DNA from: Faecalibacterium prausnitzii
Lineage (GTDB): Bacteria > Bacillota > Clostridia > Oscillospirales > Ruminococcaceae
Reading direction: 5' to 3'
Assembly: GCA_004558805.1 (NCBI GenBank)
Contig: SFDE01000016.1
Coordinates: 1 to 64,000, forward strand
Length of the DNA stretch: 64,000 nt
The notes below the pieces were generated by a model. The model saw only the letters and a list, made by a program, of their open reading frames with translations. It ran no database searches and was not told the DNA's origin. Within the stretch, counting starts at the first letter, position 1. Each line of letters opens with the position of its first letter. Shown here piece by piece: positions 26,602 to 34,563 of this stretch. A program made the translations under genes and the position numbers.

Positions 26602-26631
26602 AGCCGCCGCAGGGGTGCCCCTGCGGCGGCT
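26602..26631 (-). terminator. GC-rich hairpin upstream of the DUF362 promoter
   Basis: AGCCGCCGCAGGGG and its exact complement are separated by two bases. TTTTCTGTTT follows on the minus strand. It may be a second terminator for uppP read-through. Confidence 0.5.
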
Positions 26632-26711
26632 CTGTGCCGTTTGTGTCCTTTTATACTCCCGTCATATGAATTTGCCCTCACAGGACCCCCGGTGCAAGCC
26701 TTTTTAGAGAC

Positions 26712-26748
26712 AAAAAAGCACCGGAAGATCCCAAGACCTTCCGGTGCT
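26712..26748 (-). terminator. Terminator of uppP
   Basis: AGCACCGGAAG pairs with its complement around a 10-base loop and is followed by TTTTTT on the minus strand. Confidence 0.85.
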
Positions 26749-26764
26749 CTGAAATTTAAAGTTC

Positions 26765-27595
26765 TTACACCAGCGCTGTGATGGCGGCGACTGCCAGCAC
26801 CACTGCGCCCAGGGCAATGCGGTACACGCCAAAGAACTTGAAGTTATGGCGCTTGACGTAGTCCATCAGGAAACGGATGGCTGCCAGACTCACTGCAAAT
26901 GCCACGATGCAGCCCACCACCAGCACTGCCACCTCGGTGCCGGAGATCGCCACGCCGGAGACGGCAAACTTGATCACCTTCAGCAGGGATGCTCCTGCCA
27001 TGACCGGGATCGCCAGATAGAAGGTGAACTCTGCCACGCAGGCACGGGACAGACCCAGCAGCAAGCCGCCTACGATGGTGGCACCGGAGCGGGAGGTGCC
27101 GGGGATGATCGCCAGCATCTGCCACACGCCGATGAGCAGCGCATCCCGGTAATTGATCTGTTCCAGCCGGGTGATGCGGGGGGCAATGCGGCGGTTCTCG
27201 ATCACAAGGAACAGGACACCGTACAGGATCAGCATTGCCGCCACGGTGATGTAATTGTAGAAGTGGTCCTCCATCCAGTCGTCCAGCGGGCTGATGACCA
27301 GCACCGGCAGGGTGGCTGCCACCACCTTGAACCACAGGTTCCAGACACTGGGCTTGGAGATGACCTTGCCCTGCCGCAGCCCAAAGGGCCAGAGTTTATT
27401 CCAGAACAGCACCACCACCGCCAGGATGGCACCCAGCTGGATCACCACCCGGAACATGGACATGAACTCCTCGGTTGCGTTAAACTTTACCACCTGCTCC
27501 AGCAGGATCATATGACCGGTGGACGAGATGGGCAGCCACTCGGTGATGCCCTCCACGATGCCCATCAGGATCGCTTTGATGATTTCCCAGAACGT
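26765..27595 (-). CDS. uppP: Undecaprenyl-diphosphate phosphatase
   Basis: This BacA/UppP protein recycles the lipid carrier for cell-wall synthesis. Motifs are GIVEGITEWLPISSTGHMIL (with the catalytic Glu and Ser region) and PGTSRSGATIVGGLLLG. About eight membrane helices follow. The length from the best start is 276 residues, normal for the family. The start is odd. The strong AAGGAGGAGG is followed at normal spacing by ACG (27595-27593) exactly where homologues have ATG. The nearest upstream in-frame starts (GTG at 27619, ATG at 27658) have no ribosome site, and the latter overlaps the -10 box. Confidence 0.9.
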   Translation of the reverse strand, partial: TFWEIIKAILMGIVEGITEWLPISSTGHMILLEQVVKFNATEEFMSMFRVVIQLGAILAVVVLFWNKLWPFGLRQGKVISKPSVWNLWFKVVAATLPVLVISPLDDWMEDHFYNYITVAAMLILYGVLFLVIENRRIAPRITRLEQINYRDALLIGVWQMLAIIPGTSRSGATIVGGLLLGLSRACVAEFTFYLAIPVMAGASLLKVIKFAVSGVAISGTEVAVLVVGCIVAFAVSLAAIRFLMDYVKRHNFKFFGVYRIALGAVVLAVAAITALV

Positions 27596-27648
27596 AGAAG
27601 ATCCCTCCTCCTTGCACACAGGGTGTGCAGGTATTGTTTTTCCTGTCC

Positions 27649-27657
27649 AGTATACCA
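27649..27657 (-). promoter_or_regulatory. Extended -10 promoter of uppP
   Basis: On the minus strand TGG followed by TATACT (27654-27649). A dyad TGCACA/TGTGCA (27613-27629) lies between it and the ribosome site. Confidence 0.6.
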
Positions 27658-27730
27658 TACTATGTGCCCCTGCGCACGGGGAATGCAAAAATTTTGCTTT
27701 GCCGGTTGTATTTATCTGCAAACTCAAATG

Positions 27731-27739
27731 TGGTATACT
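27731..27739 (+). promoter_or_regulatory. Extended -10 promoter of the trkA-type genes
   Basis: TGG followed by TATACT (27734-27739), the same form as the divergent uppP promoter 75 bases away. Confidence 0.6.
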
Positions 27740-27783
27740 GGACCAAAGCTCTGTAACACTATAGACAACGAGGTGAGCATCCC

Positions 27784-28197
27784 ATGAATATTCTTGTGAT
27801 CGGCTGCGATCAGGTGGGCGCAGCCCTTATCCGGGACCTTGAACATATCGGTCACGACATTTCCCTGATCGAGCGGGACCCGGAGCAGCTCAAGCGGCTG
27901 GAAGCATTTGACGACTATACCTTTGGCGGCACAGCTCTGGTGGGAGACCCCACCGACCCGGACATCCTGCGCCGGGGCGGTGTGGAAAACTGCGACGCCG
28001 TCGCTGCGGTCAGCGAGGACGACTCGCTGAACCTGATGGCGGCGCAGATCGCCAAAAACATTTTCCAGCGGGAAAAGGTCATCTGCCGGGTGTCGGACCC
28101 CCATCTGCAGATCCTGTACCACAAGGCATACGGACTGGAGACCATCTGTCCCACCGTCCTGACGGAACAGGCGGTGTTCCGGGCACTTTCCAAGTAA
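27784..28197 (+). CDS. TrkA-N (RCK) domain protein, short form
   Basis: This 137-residue protein is one Rossmann NAD-binding RCK domain (MNILVIGCDQVGAALIRDL) with the acidic end of strand 2 at SLIERD. The RCK C-terminal ligand domain is missing. Such proteins gate Trk/Ktr potassium channels in response to NAD(H) or ATP/ADP. The next gene, 43 bases on, is a full-length relative, so the two may form a mixed ring. No membrane TrkH/KtrB gene is in the window. Confidence 0.88.
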   Translation: MNILVIGCDQVGAALIRDLEHIGHDISLIERDPEQLKRLEAFDDYTFGGTALVGDPTDPDILRRGGVENCDAVAAVSEDDSLNLMAAQIAKNIFQREKVICRVSDPHLQILYHKAYGLETICPTVLTEQAVFRALSK

Positions 28198-28240
28198 AAC
28201 GGTTTGTTTTTGATTCCGCCGTGTATAAAGAGGTAGTAAT

Positions 28241-28906
28241 ATGAAAGTTTGTATTGCCGGTGGCGGCAAAGTGGGGATGTATCTGGCGCAGAGTCTCCTT
28301 GCACATCGCCACAAAGTCACCATCATCGAACCCCAGGAGGCGCTGTGCCGCTCTCTGGCGGACACGCTGGACATCCCGGTGATCTGCGGCGACTCGGTGA
28401 GCTTTGACACCCTGCGCACCGCCGATGTGGCAAGCTGCGACGCCTTTGTGGCGGTGACCGGCACCGACGAGGACAACCTTGTGGCATGTCAGATCGCCAA
28501 GCGGGAGTTTGGGGTAGACCGCACTGTGGCACGTGCCTCCAACCCCAAGAACCGGGAACTGCTCCACACCCTTGGCGTGGATACGGTGGTCTGCGGCACC
28601 GACAACCTGAGCCACATTCTGGAGCGAGAGATCGAGACCGACACCATCCGCCAGCTGCTTTCGCTGGGCGGCGGCACCGCCAGTCTCAACGAGATCCTGC
28701 TGCCGGAAAACTTCAAGTTTGCCGGGCACGCCCTGAAGGACATCCCCATGCCCGGAGATGCCATTCTGGTCAGCATCACCCGGGACACCGAGTTCATCAT
28801 CCCCCACGGCAACACCACCCTGCTGCCCTGGGACCGCATCCTCTGCCTGACCCAGGACGACACCCTGCATCTGCTGACGGATGCGTGGGGTCTCACCGAC
28901 AAATGA
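28241..28906 (+). CDS. TrkA family potassium-uptake regulator
   Basis: This 221-residue protein has an RCK-N domain (MKVCIAGGGKVGMYLAQSLL, then IIEPQ) and an RCK-C domain from about residue 135 (GHALKDIPMPGDAILVSITR). It should regulate a K+ channel. It starts behind AAAGAGG. Its stop overlaps the ATG of the next gene (ATGA). Confidence 0.9.
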   Translation: MKVCIAGGGKVGMYLAQSLLAHRHKVTIIEPQEALCRSLADTLDIPVICGDSVSFDTLRTADVASCDAFVAVTGTDEDNLVACQIAKREFGVDRTVARASNPKNRELLHTLGVDTVVCGTDNLSHILEREIETDTIRQLLSLGGGTASLNEILLPENFKFAGHALKDIPMPGDAILVSITRDTEFIIPHGNTTLLPWDRILCLTQDDTLHLLTDAWGLTDK

Positions 28907-29334
28907 CCGAGTATGAACTGCTGCGCACTGCGCTGATCATTCCGCCCCGGGCACGGAGTGTGCTGTGCTTCTGGGCGGCGCTGCCCGGTGTGGTCTGTGC
29001 CCCCTTTATATTCTGGCAGAGCCTCCATGCCGGCATTCTCTTCTGCCTTCTGTGGGCAGGGGCAGTGTTTGCGCTGCGGATCCGCACCTGCAGCTTTACC
29101 GCTGCCCTCAGCCCCCGGAACCTTACGGTCCACGCCGGGGTGGCATTTCCGGTCACAAGGCAGATCCCCCGGCGTGCCGTCACCGGCGTTCACCTGCTGC
29201 GCACTCCTCTGCTGTGGCTGGCAGGGGCAAGCGTGCTGGTGATCCGCTGTCCCGGCGGACATCTGCTGCTGCCCGGCGTTCCGGCGGTGCAGGCAGACGC
29301 CCTTGCCGCTATCCTGACGGAGGAGCCCTCATGA
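28903..29334 (+). CDS. PH-domain membrane protein, YdbS-like
   Basis: This 143-residue protein has two membrane helices (FWAALPGVVCAPFIFWQSL and the next stretch) followed by a bacterial PH-like domain. The layout matches YdbS. It overlaps both neighbours by four bases (ATGA), which suggests translational coupling with the TrkA-type gene and the YdbT-like gene. YdbS/YdbT proteins are membrane proteins of poorly known role, linked in Bacillus to bacteriocin resistance. Confidence 0.72.
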   Translation: MTEYELLRTALIIPPRARSVLCFWAALPGVVCAPFIFWQSLHAGILFCLLWAGAVFALRIRTCSFTAALSPRNLTVHAGVAFPVTRQIPRRAVTGVHLLRTPLLWLAGASVLVIRCPGGHLLLPGVPAVQADALAAILTEEPS

Positions 29335-30677
29335 CCGCCGAAAAGCGGTTCCACCCCTTTGCAGCCCTGCACATCCTGCGCAAGACCATTCTGGTCTACC
29401 TGCTGCCTCTGGTGCAGGTGCTGTTCGGGCGGAACTGGGACGCTCTCCGTGCCGCCCTTTTGCAGGCGCTTGCTCTTTTTGCCCTGCTCTCTCTCATTAG
29501 CTGGGCGGTGCTCCACGCCAGCCGCTGGCAGCTGGACGACAAAGGAGACCTGCTGGTGCGGTGGCGGCTGGGGCTGCGGCTGGACCGGACCCTCCGGGTC
29601 GGTGCGGTGGCAGCCCTGACCATAGACCGGCCTCTGCTGCACCGCTTTGCGGGGGCAAGCCGGATAAAGCTGTATCCCGCCGGGCAGAGCCGTCCCATGA
29701 CCTTATACCTCACCCGGCAGGACGCCGCATGGCTGGCAGACCGTCTTTTGCCGGTGGAACAGCCCTCTTTCCACAAGCCCCGGGGCGGCGAAAAGCTTGC
29801 CCTTGCGGTGCTGGGGGCAAACGGACTTTCCACCCTTGCCCTGCTTGCCCTTGCGGTGCGCCAGAGCCGCTCTTACGCCCCGGACGCCCAGACCCTTGCC
29901 TTTGCCCATCTGAGCCAGCTTGCCGCCTTTGCGTCACGGTGGCTGCCCATGAGCACGGCGTGGCTGCTGGTGCTGGGCTGCGCTCTGGCAGGAGCAAGCT
30001 TTGCCCGCAGCGGAGCGCAGGTGGCGCACTACATCGTCTGGGGCACCGACACCCAGCTGGGCAGCCGGGGCGGGCTGCTGCGTCAGTATGAGATGCGGCT
30101 GTGCCGCCGGGAGCTGAACTATGCAGATGTCCGCCGCTCCCCCATCACCTGGGCGCTGCACTACTGCCCGGTCTTTGTCACCGCAGGCAGCTGCAAGCCG
30201 GAGCTGCCGCTGTTTGTGTGGCGGGAGGGCACCGACCTTTTGCAGGAGCTGCTGCCGGACATTGCCCTGCCCCCGGATGCAGCACCGGACATCTGCCGCC
30301 GCAGTCTGATATTTTTTCTGCCCTCCGGCATCCCGCTGGGGCTGTGCCTGCTGCTGACCGCCGTTTCCCGCTATACCCTGCCTGCCCTGACGGTCCCTCT
30401 GCTGATCCCCACCGGGGTGTTTGCCGCCCTGTGTGCCGCTGCAGGGGTAGGATACCGCCGGGAGGGGGTCTGGCTCCGAAACGGGCAGCTGACCCTGCGC
30501 CGGCAGCACCGGTTCCACCTGCACTGCGTGTGTGCCCTTCACCCGGACCTGTGCCTGACAGCGGCACAATCTCCCTGGGCGGTGGCGGCACAGCGCACCA
30601 ACCTGACCCTGAGCTTTCCCGGCAGGCTCCGCTTTAAAGTGCGCAGCGTTGCCTGGAGCGAACTGGAGTTTATGTAA
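29331..30677 (+). CDS. PH-domain membrane protein, YdbT-like
   Basis: This 448-residue protein alternates pairs of membrane helices with soluble PH-like domains in three repeats. Helix pairs lie at about 20-55, 150-225 and 330-375. This is the YdbT layout. It overlaps the YdbS-like gene by four bases. It is very rich in Leu, Ala and Arg. The function is unknown; a membrane stress role is an inference from the Bacillus pair. Confidence 0.72.
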   Translation: MTAEKRFHPFAALHILRKTILVYLLPLVQVLFGRNWDALRAALLQALALFALLSLISWAVLHASRWQLDDKGDLLVRWRLGLRLDRTLRVGAVAALTIDRPLLHRFAGASRIKLYPAGQSRPMTLYLTRQDAAWLADRLLPVEQPSFHKPRGGEKLALAVLGANGLSTLALLALAVRQSRSYAPDAQTLAFAHLSQLAAFASRWLPMSTAWLLVLGCALAGASFARSGAQVAHYIVWGTDTQLGSRGGLLRQYEMRLCRRELNYADVRRSPITWALHYCPVFVTAGSCKPELPLFVWREGTDLLQELLPDIALPPDAAPDICRRSLIFFLPSGIPLGLCLLLTAVSRYTLPALTVPLLIPTGVFAALCAAAGVGYRREGVWLRNGQLTLRRQHRFHLHCVCALHPDLCLTAAQSPWAVAAQRTNLTLSFPGRLRFKVRSVAWSELEFM

Positions 30678-30693
30678 TAAGGAGTCTTTTTTT

Positions 30694-31356
30694 GTGATCA
30701 GAACAGTATTATTTGATTTGGATGGCACCCTGCTGAACACCATCGACGACCTTGCAGACGCCGGCAACTGGGTATGCCGGCAGAATGGCTGGGATACCTT
30801 TACGGTAGAGCAGTTCAAACACATGGTAGGCAACGGCATCCCCAAGCTGGTGGAGCGGTTCTCCCCGGAGCAGGCACGGACGCCCGGGCAGTTGGAGGCG
30901 ACTCTGGCACAGTTCACCGCCCGGTACGACGCCCACAAGGAGGACAAGACCGCCCCCTATCCCGGCATCCCGGAGCTGCTGGACAAACTCACCGCTGCCG
31001 GCATCCAGTGCGCCGTATTTTCCAACAAGGCAGACCCCCTGTGCGGCAAGATCATCCAGCACTATTTTGGTTCCGGACGCTTTGCCGCTGTCCGGGGCAA
31101 CCGCCCCGGGGTGCCCACCAAGCCCGATCCCACCGGACTGTACCAGTTGATGGACCAGATCGGCGCAGACCCCGCTGCCACCCTCTTTGTGGGGGACAGT
31201 GACGTGGACATCCTTACAGGACACAACGCCGGTCTGCCTGCCATGGGCGCATTGTGGGGCTTCCGGGGCAGAGCAGAACTCACCGCCGCCGGAGCCGACG
31301 CTCTTGCCGCCGTGCCGGAGGATATCTTTGCGTATATCCAGCAGCAAAACGGGTGA
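30694..31356 (+). CDS. HAD hydrolase, phosphoglycolate phosphatase-like
   Basis: This 220-residue HAD phosphatase has motif I VLFDLDGTLLNTIDD, motif II VFSNKADP, the Lys of motif III in PTKPDPTGL and motif IV FVGDSDVDILTGHNAG. An alpha-helical cap lies at 15-85. It resembles Gph/PGP, which dephosphorylates 2-phosphoglycolate or other small phosphates. The start is GTG behind AAGGAG, 16 bases after the YdbT-like gene, so it may be in the same operon. Confidence 0.88.
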   Translation: MIRTVLFDLDGTLLNTIDDLADAGNWVCRQNGWDTFTVEQFKHMVGNGIPKLVERFSPEQARTPGQLEATLAQFTARYDAHKEDKTAPYPGIPELLDKLTAAGIQCAVFSNKADPLCGKIIQHYFGSGRFAAVRGNRPGVPTKPDPTGLYQLMDQIGADPAATLFVGDSDVDILTGHNAGLPAMGALWGFRGRAELTAAGADALAAVPEDIFAYIQQQNG

Positions 31357-31395
31357 CCCTTCCTCCGGAGCGCCGGAAAGGATCCGTACATAGAA

Positions 31396-31437
31396 CAACG
31401 CCGGGAGATCTGAGAGACCTCCCGGCGTTGCCTTTTT
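31396..31437 (+). terminator. Terminator after the HAD gene
   Basis: The 11-bp stem AACGCCGGGAG and its complement is followed by TTTTT. Confidence 0.8.
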
Positions 31438-31460
31438 AATAGAAGGGTTTCGTCCTGTTC

Positions 31461-31742
31461 CAGCTCCGCTGCAATTCCGTACGGGTCCAATAAGATCCCG
31501 TTCCGGCGGCAGCACCCCCATTACACAGTACCCTGCGGTTGACACCCGCGGACTAATCAAAGCCCCACCGGGGCTTTGATTGCGGTGCTGCGCACCGCCG
31601 TCCTGTCCCGGGTTGTGGTTCCCAGCGTCTGCTTCGCGCCTTGGGCGGCTCTCGCAGCCTGCTGACCACTGCCCCAGCTCCGCTTCCCTGTTTCTGCCGC
31701 TGGCGGCGGTCAGCTCCGCTGCAATTCCCTACGGGTCATATA
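31461..31742. repeat. Segment flanked by 33-bp direct repeats
   Basis: CAGCTCCGCTGCAATTCC followed by a TACGGGTC-type tail occurs at 31461-31493 and again at 31711-31743, with three differences over 33 bases. The repeat tail resembles the 3' end of the nearby tRNA-Glu gene. The 217 bases between them hold no gene but include a perfect 12-bp stem AATCAAAGCCCC and its complement (31555-31581). It may be a decayed insertion or duplication. Confidence 0.6.
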
Positions 31743-31774
31743 AAAAAATCCCTGATCCTAAGATCAGGGATTTT
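31742..31774 (-). terminator. Terminator of the tRNA-Met/tRNA-Glu transcript
   Basis: The 13-bp stem AAAATCCCTGATC/GATCAGGGATTTT is followed by a T run on the minus strand. Confidence 0.85.
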
Positions 31775-31779
31775 ATTCA

Positions 31780-31851
31780 TGACCCGTACGGGAATCGAAC
31801 CCATGTTACAGCCGTGAAAGGGCCGTGTCTTAACCGCTTGACCAACGGGCC
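31780..31851 (-). tRNA. tRNA-Glu (anticodon TTC)
   Basis: A cloverleaf on the minus strand has acceptor GGCCCGT/ACGGGTC and anticodon stem CGGCC/GGCTG with loop CTTTCAC. The T arm is ATGGG-TTCGATT-CCCGT. CCA is not encoded. Confidence 0.95.
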
Positions 31852-31858
31852 TTACAAA

Positions 31859-31939
31859 TACAGAGCTTCGCTAAAACCTCCGACTTCCATCGTCCACTAT
31901 TGCGAACGACCGTCCCCCTTATCTTAGCGAAACTCTGTA
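31859..31939 (-). other. Long inverted repeat between two tRNAs
   Basis: TACAGAG-C-TTCGCTAA (31859-31874) pairs with TTAGCGAA-A-CTCTGTA (31924-31939), 15 of 16 positions, around a 49-base loop. It would form a stem in the spacer of the tRNA precursor. Confidence 0.5.
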
Positions 31940-31942
31940 GAG

Positions 31943-32019
31943 TGGTAGCGGTAACTGGATTTGAACCGGTGACACTTCGGGTATGAACCGAATGCTCTAG
32001 CCAACTGAGCTATACCGCC
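31943..32019 (-). tRNA. tRNA-Met (anticodon CAT)
   Basis: A cloverleaf on the minus strand has acceptor GGCGGTA/TACCGCT, anticodon stem TTCGG/CCGAA and loop TTCATAC. CCA is encoded. The acceptor closes with a G-T pair, unlike initiator tRNA, so it is the elongator form. A CAT anticodon could also be lysidine-modified tRNA-Ile. Confidence 0.92.
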
Positions 32020-32051
32020 ATATTTTGTTTGCACCTGAACGGTGCTTTATT

Positions 32052-32080
32052 ATTATATCCATACCGGGGCATTTTGTCAA
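32052..32080 (-). promoter_or_regulatory. Consensus promoter of the tRNA pair
   Basis: TTGACA (32080-32075), exactly 17 bases and TATAAT (32057-32052) on the minus strand, a perfect match to the sigma-A consensus. Confidence 0.9.
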
Positions 32081-32141
32081 CACATATTTTCAAAAAATTT
32101 ATTTTTTCTTTCAGCTTCTCTTTTCCCCCTTCGGAAAAGGC

Positions 32142-32184
32142 AAAAAAGGTCCCGCCCTCCGTATCTCGGAAAGCGGGACCTTTT
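32142..32184 (-). terminator. Terminator of serS
   Basis: AAAGGTCCCGC pairs with GCGGGACCTTT, with a T run after it on the minus strand. Confidence 0.85.
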
Positions 32185-32224
32185 CAACATTTTATTAAGT
32201 TCCTGTGGAAAGACAGGTCCGGTC

Positions 32225-33556
32225 TCAGTCCTTCTTGTTGGTGGGGACCATGACTTCCAGACCGCCCATGTAGGGCTGCAGCACCTTGGGGATGGTGACA
32301 CTGCCGTCTGCCTGCAGATGGTTCTCCAGGAAGGCGATGAGCATACGGGGAGGTGCCACGCAGGTGTTGTTCAGGGTGTGTGCCAGGTAGGTCTTGCCGT
32401 CCTTGCCCTTGATGCGGATGTGCAGGCGGCGTGCCTGTGCATCGCCCAGGTTGGAGCAGGAGCAGACCTCAAAGTACTTCTGCTGGCGGGGGCTCCATGC
32501 CTCGATGTCGCAGCTCTTGACCTTCAGGTCAGCCAGGTCGCCGGAGCAGCAGTTCAGCTGACGCACCGGGATCTCCATGCTGCGGAACAGCTCCACAGAC
32601 ATCTGCCACAGCTTCTCGTACCACTCTGCGCTCTCCTCGGGACGGCAGACCACGATCATCTCCTGCTTCTCGAACTGGTGGATGCGGTAGATGCCGCGCT
32701 CCTCGATGCCGTGGGCGCCCTTCTCCTTGCGGAAGCAGGGGCTGTAGGAGGTGAGGGTCAGGGGCATCTTGCTCTCGTCCAGAGTCTGATCGATGAAGCG
32801 ACCGATCATGGTATGCTCACTGGTACCGATGAGGTACAGGTCCTCGCCCTCGATCTTGTACATCATGGCGTCCATCTCCGGGAAGGACATAACGCCCTGC
32901 ACCACGTTGCCGTGCATCATAAAGGGAGGGATCACATAGGTAAAGCCCTTGCCGATCATAAAGTCACGGGCATAGGCAAGCACAGCCTCGTGGAGGCGTG
33001 CCACGTTGCCCAGCAGGTAGTAGAAACCGTTGCCGGCAACACGACCTGCTGCGTCCATGTCGATGCCGTCAAAGCTCTCCATGATCTCGGTGTGGTACGG
33101 GATGGGGAAATCCGGCACCACAGGCTCGCCAAAGCGCTGTGCTTCCACGTTGCAGCTGTCATCGGGACCGATGGGCACGCTGGGGTCAATCATCTGGGGG
33201 ATGGTGTACATGATCTCCTGGATCCGGGCTGCCAGAGCTTCCTCTTCCTTCTCCAGCTCTGCCATCTTGTCGGCATCCGCCTTCACCGCCGCATTGTTGG
33301 CGTCGATCTGTGCCTGCAGCTGCGCCTTCTGTGCCTCATCGGTGCACTTCTTCAGCTGACCGAACAGAGGACCGTTTGCCTTGCTGAGCTTATTGCGTGC
33401 TGCCTTCAGTGCCTCCACTTCCTTCAGGGCTGCGCGGTACTGAGCATCCTTTTCAATGACCTCGTCCACCAGAGGGAGCTTTGCATCCTGAAACTTCTTC
33501 TTGATGTTCTCCTTGACGGCGTCCGGGTTCTCACGGACAAATTTGATATCAAGCAT
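32225..33556 (-). CDS. serS: Serine--tRNA ligase
   Basis: This 443-residue class II synthetase has an N-terminal coiled-coil arm (residues 30-105) that holds the long variable arm of tRNA-Ser. The catalytic core shows FRKEKGAHGIEERGIYRIHQ (motif 2) and LAHTLNNTCVAPPRMLIAFL (motif 3). It charges tRNA-Ser and tRNA-Sec. The ATG follows AAGGAGAG. In this region it follows parB, a gene order also seen in related Clostridia. Confidence 0.96.
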   Translation of the reverse strand: MLDIKFVRENPDAVKENIKKKFQDAKLPLVDEVIEKDAQYRAALKEVEALKAARNKLSKANGPLFGQLKKCTDEAQKAQLQAQIDANNAAVKADADKMAELEKEEEALAARIQEIMYTIPQMIDPSVPIGPDDSCNVEAQRFGEPVVPDFPIPYHTEIMESFDGIDMDAAGRVAGNGFYYLLGNVARLHEAVLAYARDFMIGKGFTYVIPPFMMHGNVVQGVMSFPEMDAMMYKIEGEDLYLIGTSEHTMIGRFIDQTLDESKMPLTLTSYSPCFRKEKGAHGIEERGIYRIHQFEKQEMIVVCRPEESAEWYEKLWQMSVELFRSMEIPVRQLNCCSGDLADLKVKSCDIEAWSPRQQKYFEVCSCSNLGDAQARRLHIRIKGKDGKTYLAHTLNNTCVAPPRMLIAFLENHLQADGSVTIPKVLQPYMGGLEVMVPTNKKD

Positions 33557-33615
33557 GATTTACTCTCCTTGCTTTATGTCGTTCGCACAGAGGATCTGCT
33601 CCCCTGCGCCGTTCA

Positions 33616-33635
33616 AAGACGGGGACCCCCGTCTT
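33616..33635 (-). terminator. Possible weak terminator after parB
   Basis: An 8-bp stem AAGACGGG/CCCGTCTT with a short loop lies between parB and serS. It lacks a proper T run. Confidence 0.35.
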
Positions 33636-33673
33636 GGATCGCATGTTGTTTTCGGCTGCCGGGTCCCGGCGGC

Positions 33674-34543
33674 TCACACCTCGGTCCGGTACTGCCCCAG
33701 CAGGTTTGCAAAGGCGCGCAGCTGGTCGTCGGAGTAGAAATGGACGGTAAGTTTGCCCTTTCCGTCGTGATACGCCACATTTACCTCGCTGCCCAGCACC
33801 TGCTTGAGGCTCTCTTCCACTTCCACCGGGAAGGCGGAGCGGATGGGCGGTTCCGTCGGAGTCTTTGCCGGCTTCATCAGCTTTTTGCACAGCGCCTCGG
33901 TCTGACGGACGTTCAGCTGGTTGTCCGCCACCATCTGCGCCGCCTGCTCCTGCAGCTCCGGCGTGGGCAGACCCAGGATCACCTTGGCATGTCCCATGTT
34001 GATAAACCCGCTCTTCAGCAGCTCCAGCACCGTCTCCGGCAGGTTCAGCAGACGCAGGCTGTTTGCCAGTGCGCTGCGGCTCTTGCCCAGTTTCTGTGCC
34101 GCCTGCTCCTGGGTCAGGTCGCAGCGGACCATCAGTTCCCGGATGCCTGCCGCTTCTTCCACCGGGTCCAGATCTTCCCGCTGAAGGTTTTCCACCAGAG
34201 CCAGCTCCATTGCCTGCTCCTCGGTGACATCCTTCACCACCACCGGCACCTCGGTAAGCCCTGCCATCCGGCAGGCACGCCAGCGGCGCTCGCCTGCCAC
34301 GATGGTGTAGCCGTTCAGCCCCCGGGGGCGCACGGCGATGGGCTGCAGCAGACCATGCTCTGCAATGCTCGCTGCCAGCTCCCCCAGTGCCTCCTGTTCA
34401 AAGGTCTTGCGGGGCTGGTCCGGGTCCGGTTCGATCTCACGCAGGGGCAGGGTCTCGATCTTTGCATCGGAGTCAAAACTCGGTGCTGCATCCTCAAAAA
34501 GACTTTCCAGCCCTCGCCCCAGTCCTCCTTTTCCTTTAGCCAT
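33674..34543 (-). CDS. parB: Chromosome partitioning protein ParB (Spo0J)
   Basis: This 289-residue ParB has the N-terminal tail GLGRGLESLF that contacts ParA. It has the CTPase/ParB-box region IVAGERRWRACRMAGLTEVP with ENLQREDLDPVEEA, and a helix-turn-helix with QEQAAQKLGKSRSALANSLR. A C-terminal dimer domain closes the protein. It loads at parS, slides as a CTP clamp and recruits SMC. It lies 20 bases downstream of parA in one operon. Confidence 0.95.
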   Translation of the reverse strand: MAKGKGGLGRGLESLFEDAAPSFDSDAKIETLPLREIEPDPDQPRKTFEQEALGELAASIAEHGLLQPIAVRPRGLNGYTIVAGERRWRACRMAGLTEVPVVVKDVTEEQAMELALVENLQREDLDPVEEAAGIRELMVRCDLTQEQAAQKLGKSRSALANSLRLLNLPETVLELLKSGFINMGHAKVILGLPTPELQEQAAQMVADNQLNVRQTEALCKKLMKPAKTPTEPPIRSAFPVEVEESLKQVLGSEVNVAYHDGKGKLTVHFYSDDQLRAFANLLGQYRTEV

Positions 34544-34563
34544 GTAACTTCCCCCTGTGTGCT

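Noticed and set aside
31441..31740. Possible CRISPR array from the direct repeats near the tRNA genes
   Set aside because: There are only two copies 250 bases apart, with no regular spacers and no cas genes.
33557..33673. T-box leader before serS
   Set aside because: These 117 bases are downstream of parB and contain no specifier loop or TGG-type T-box sequence.
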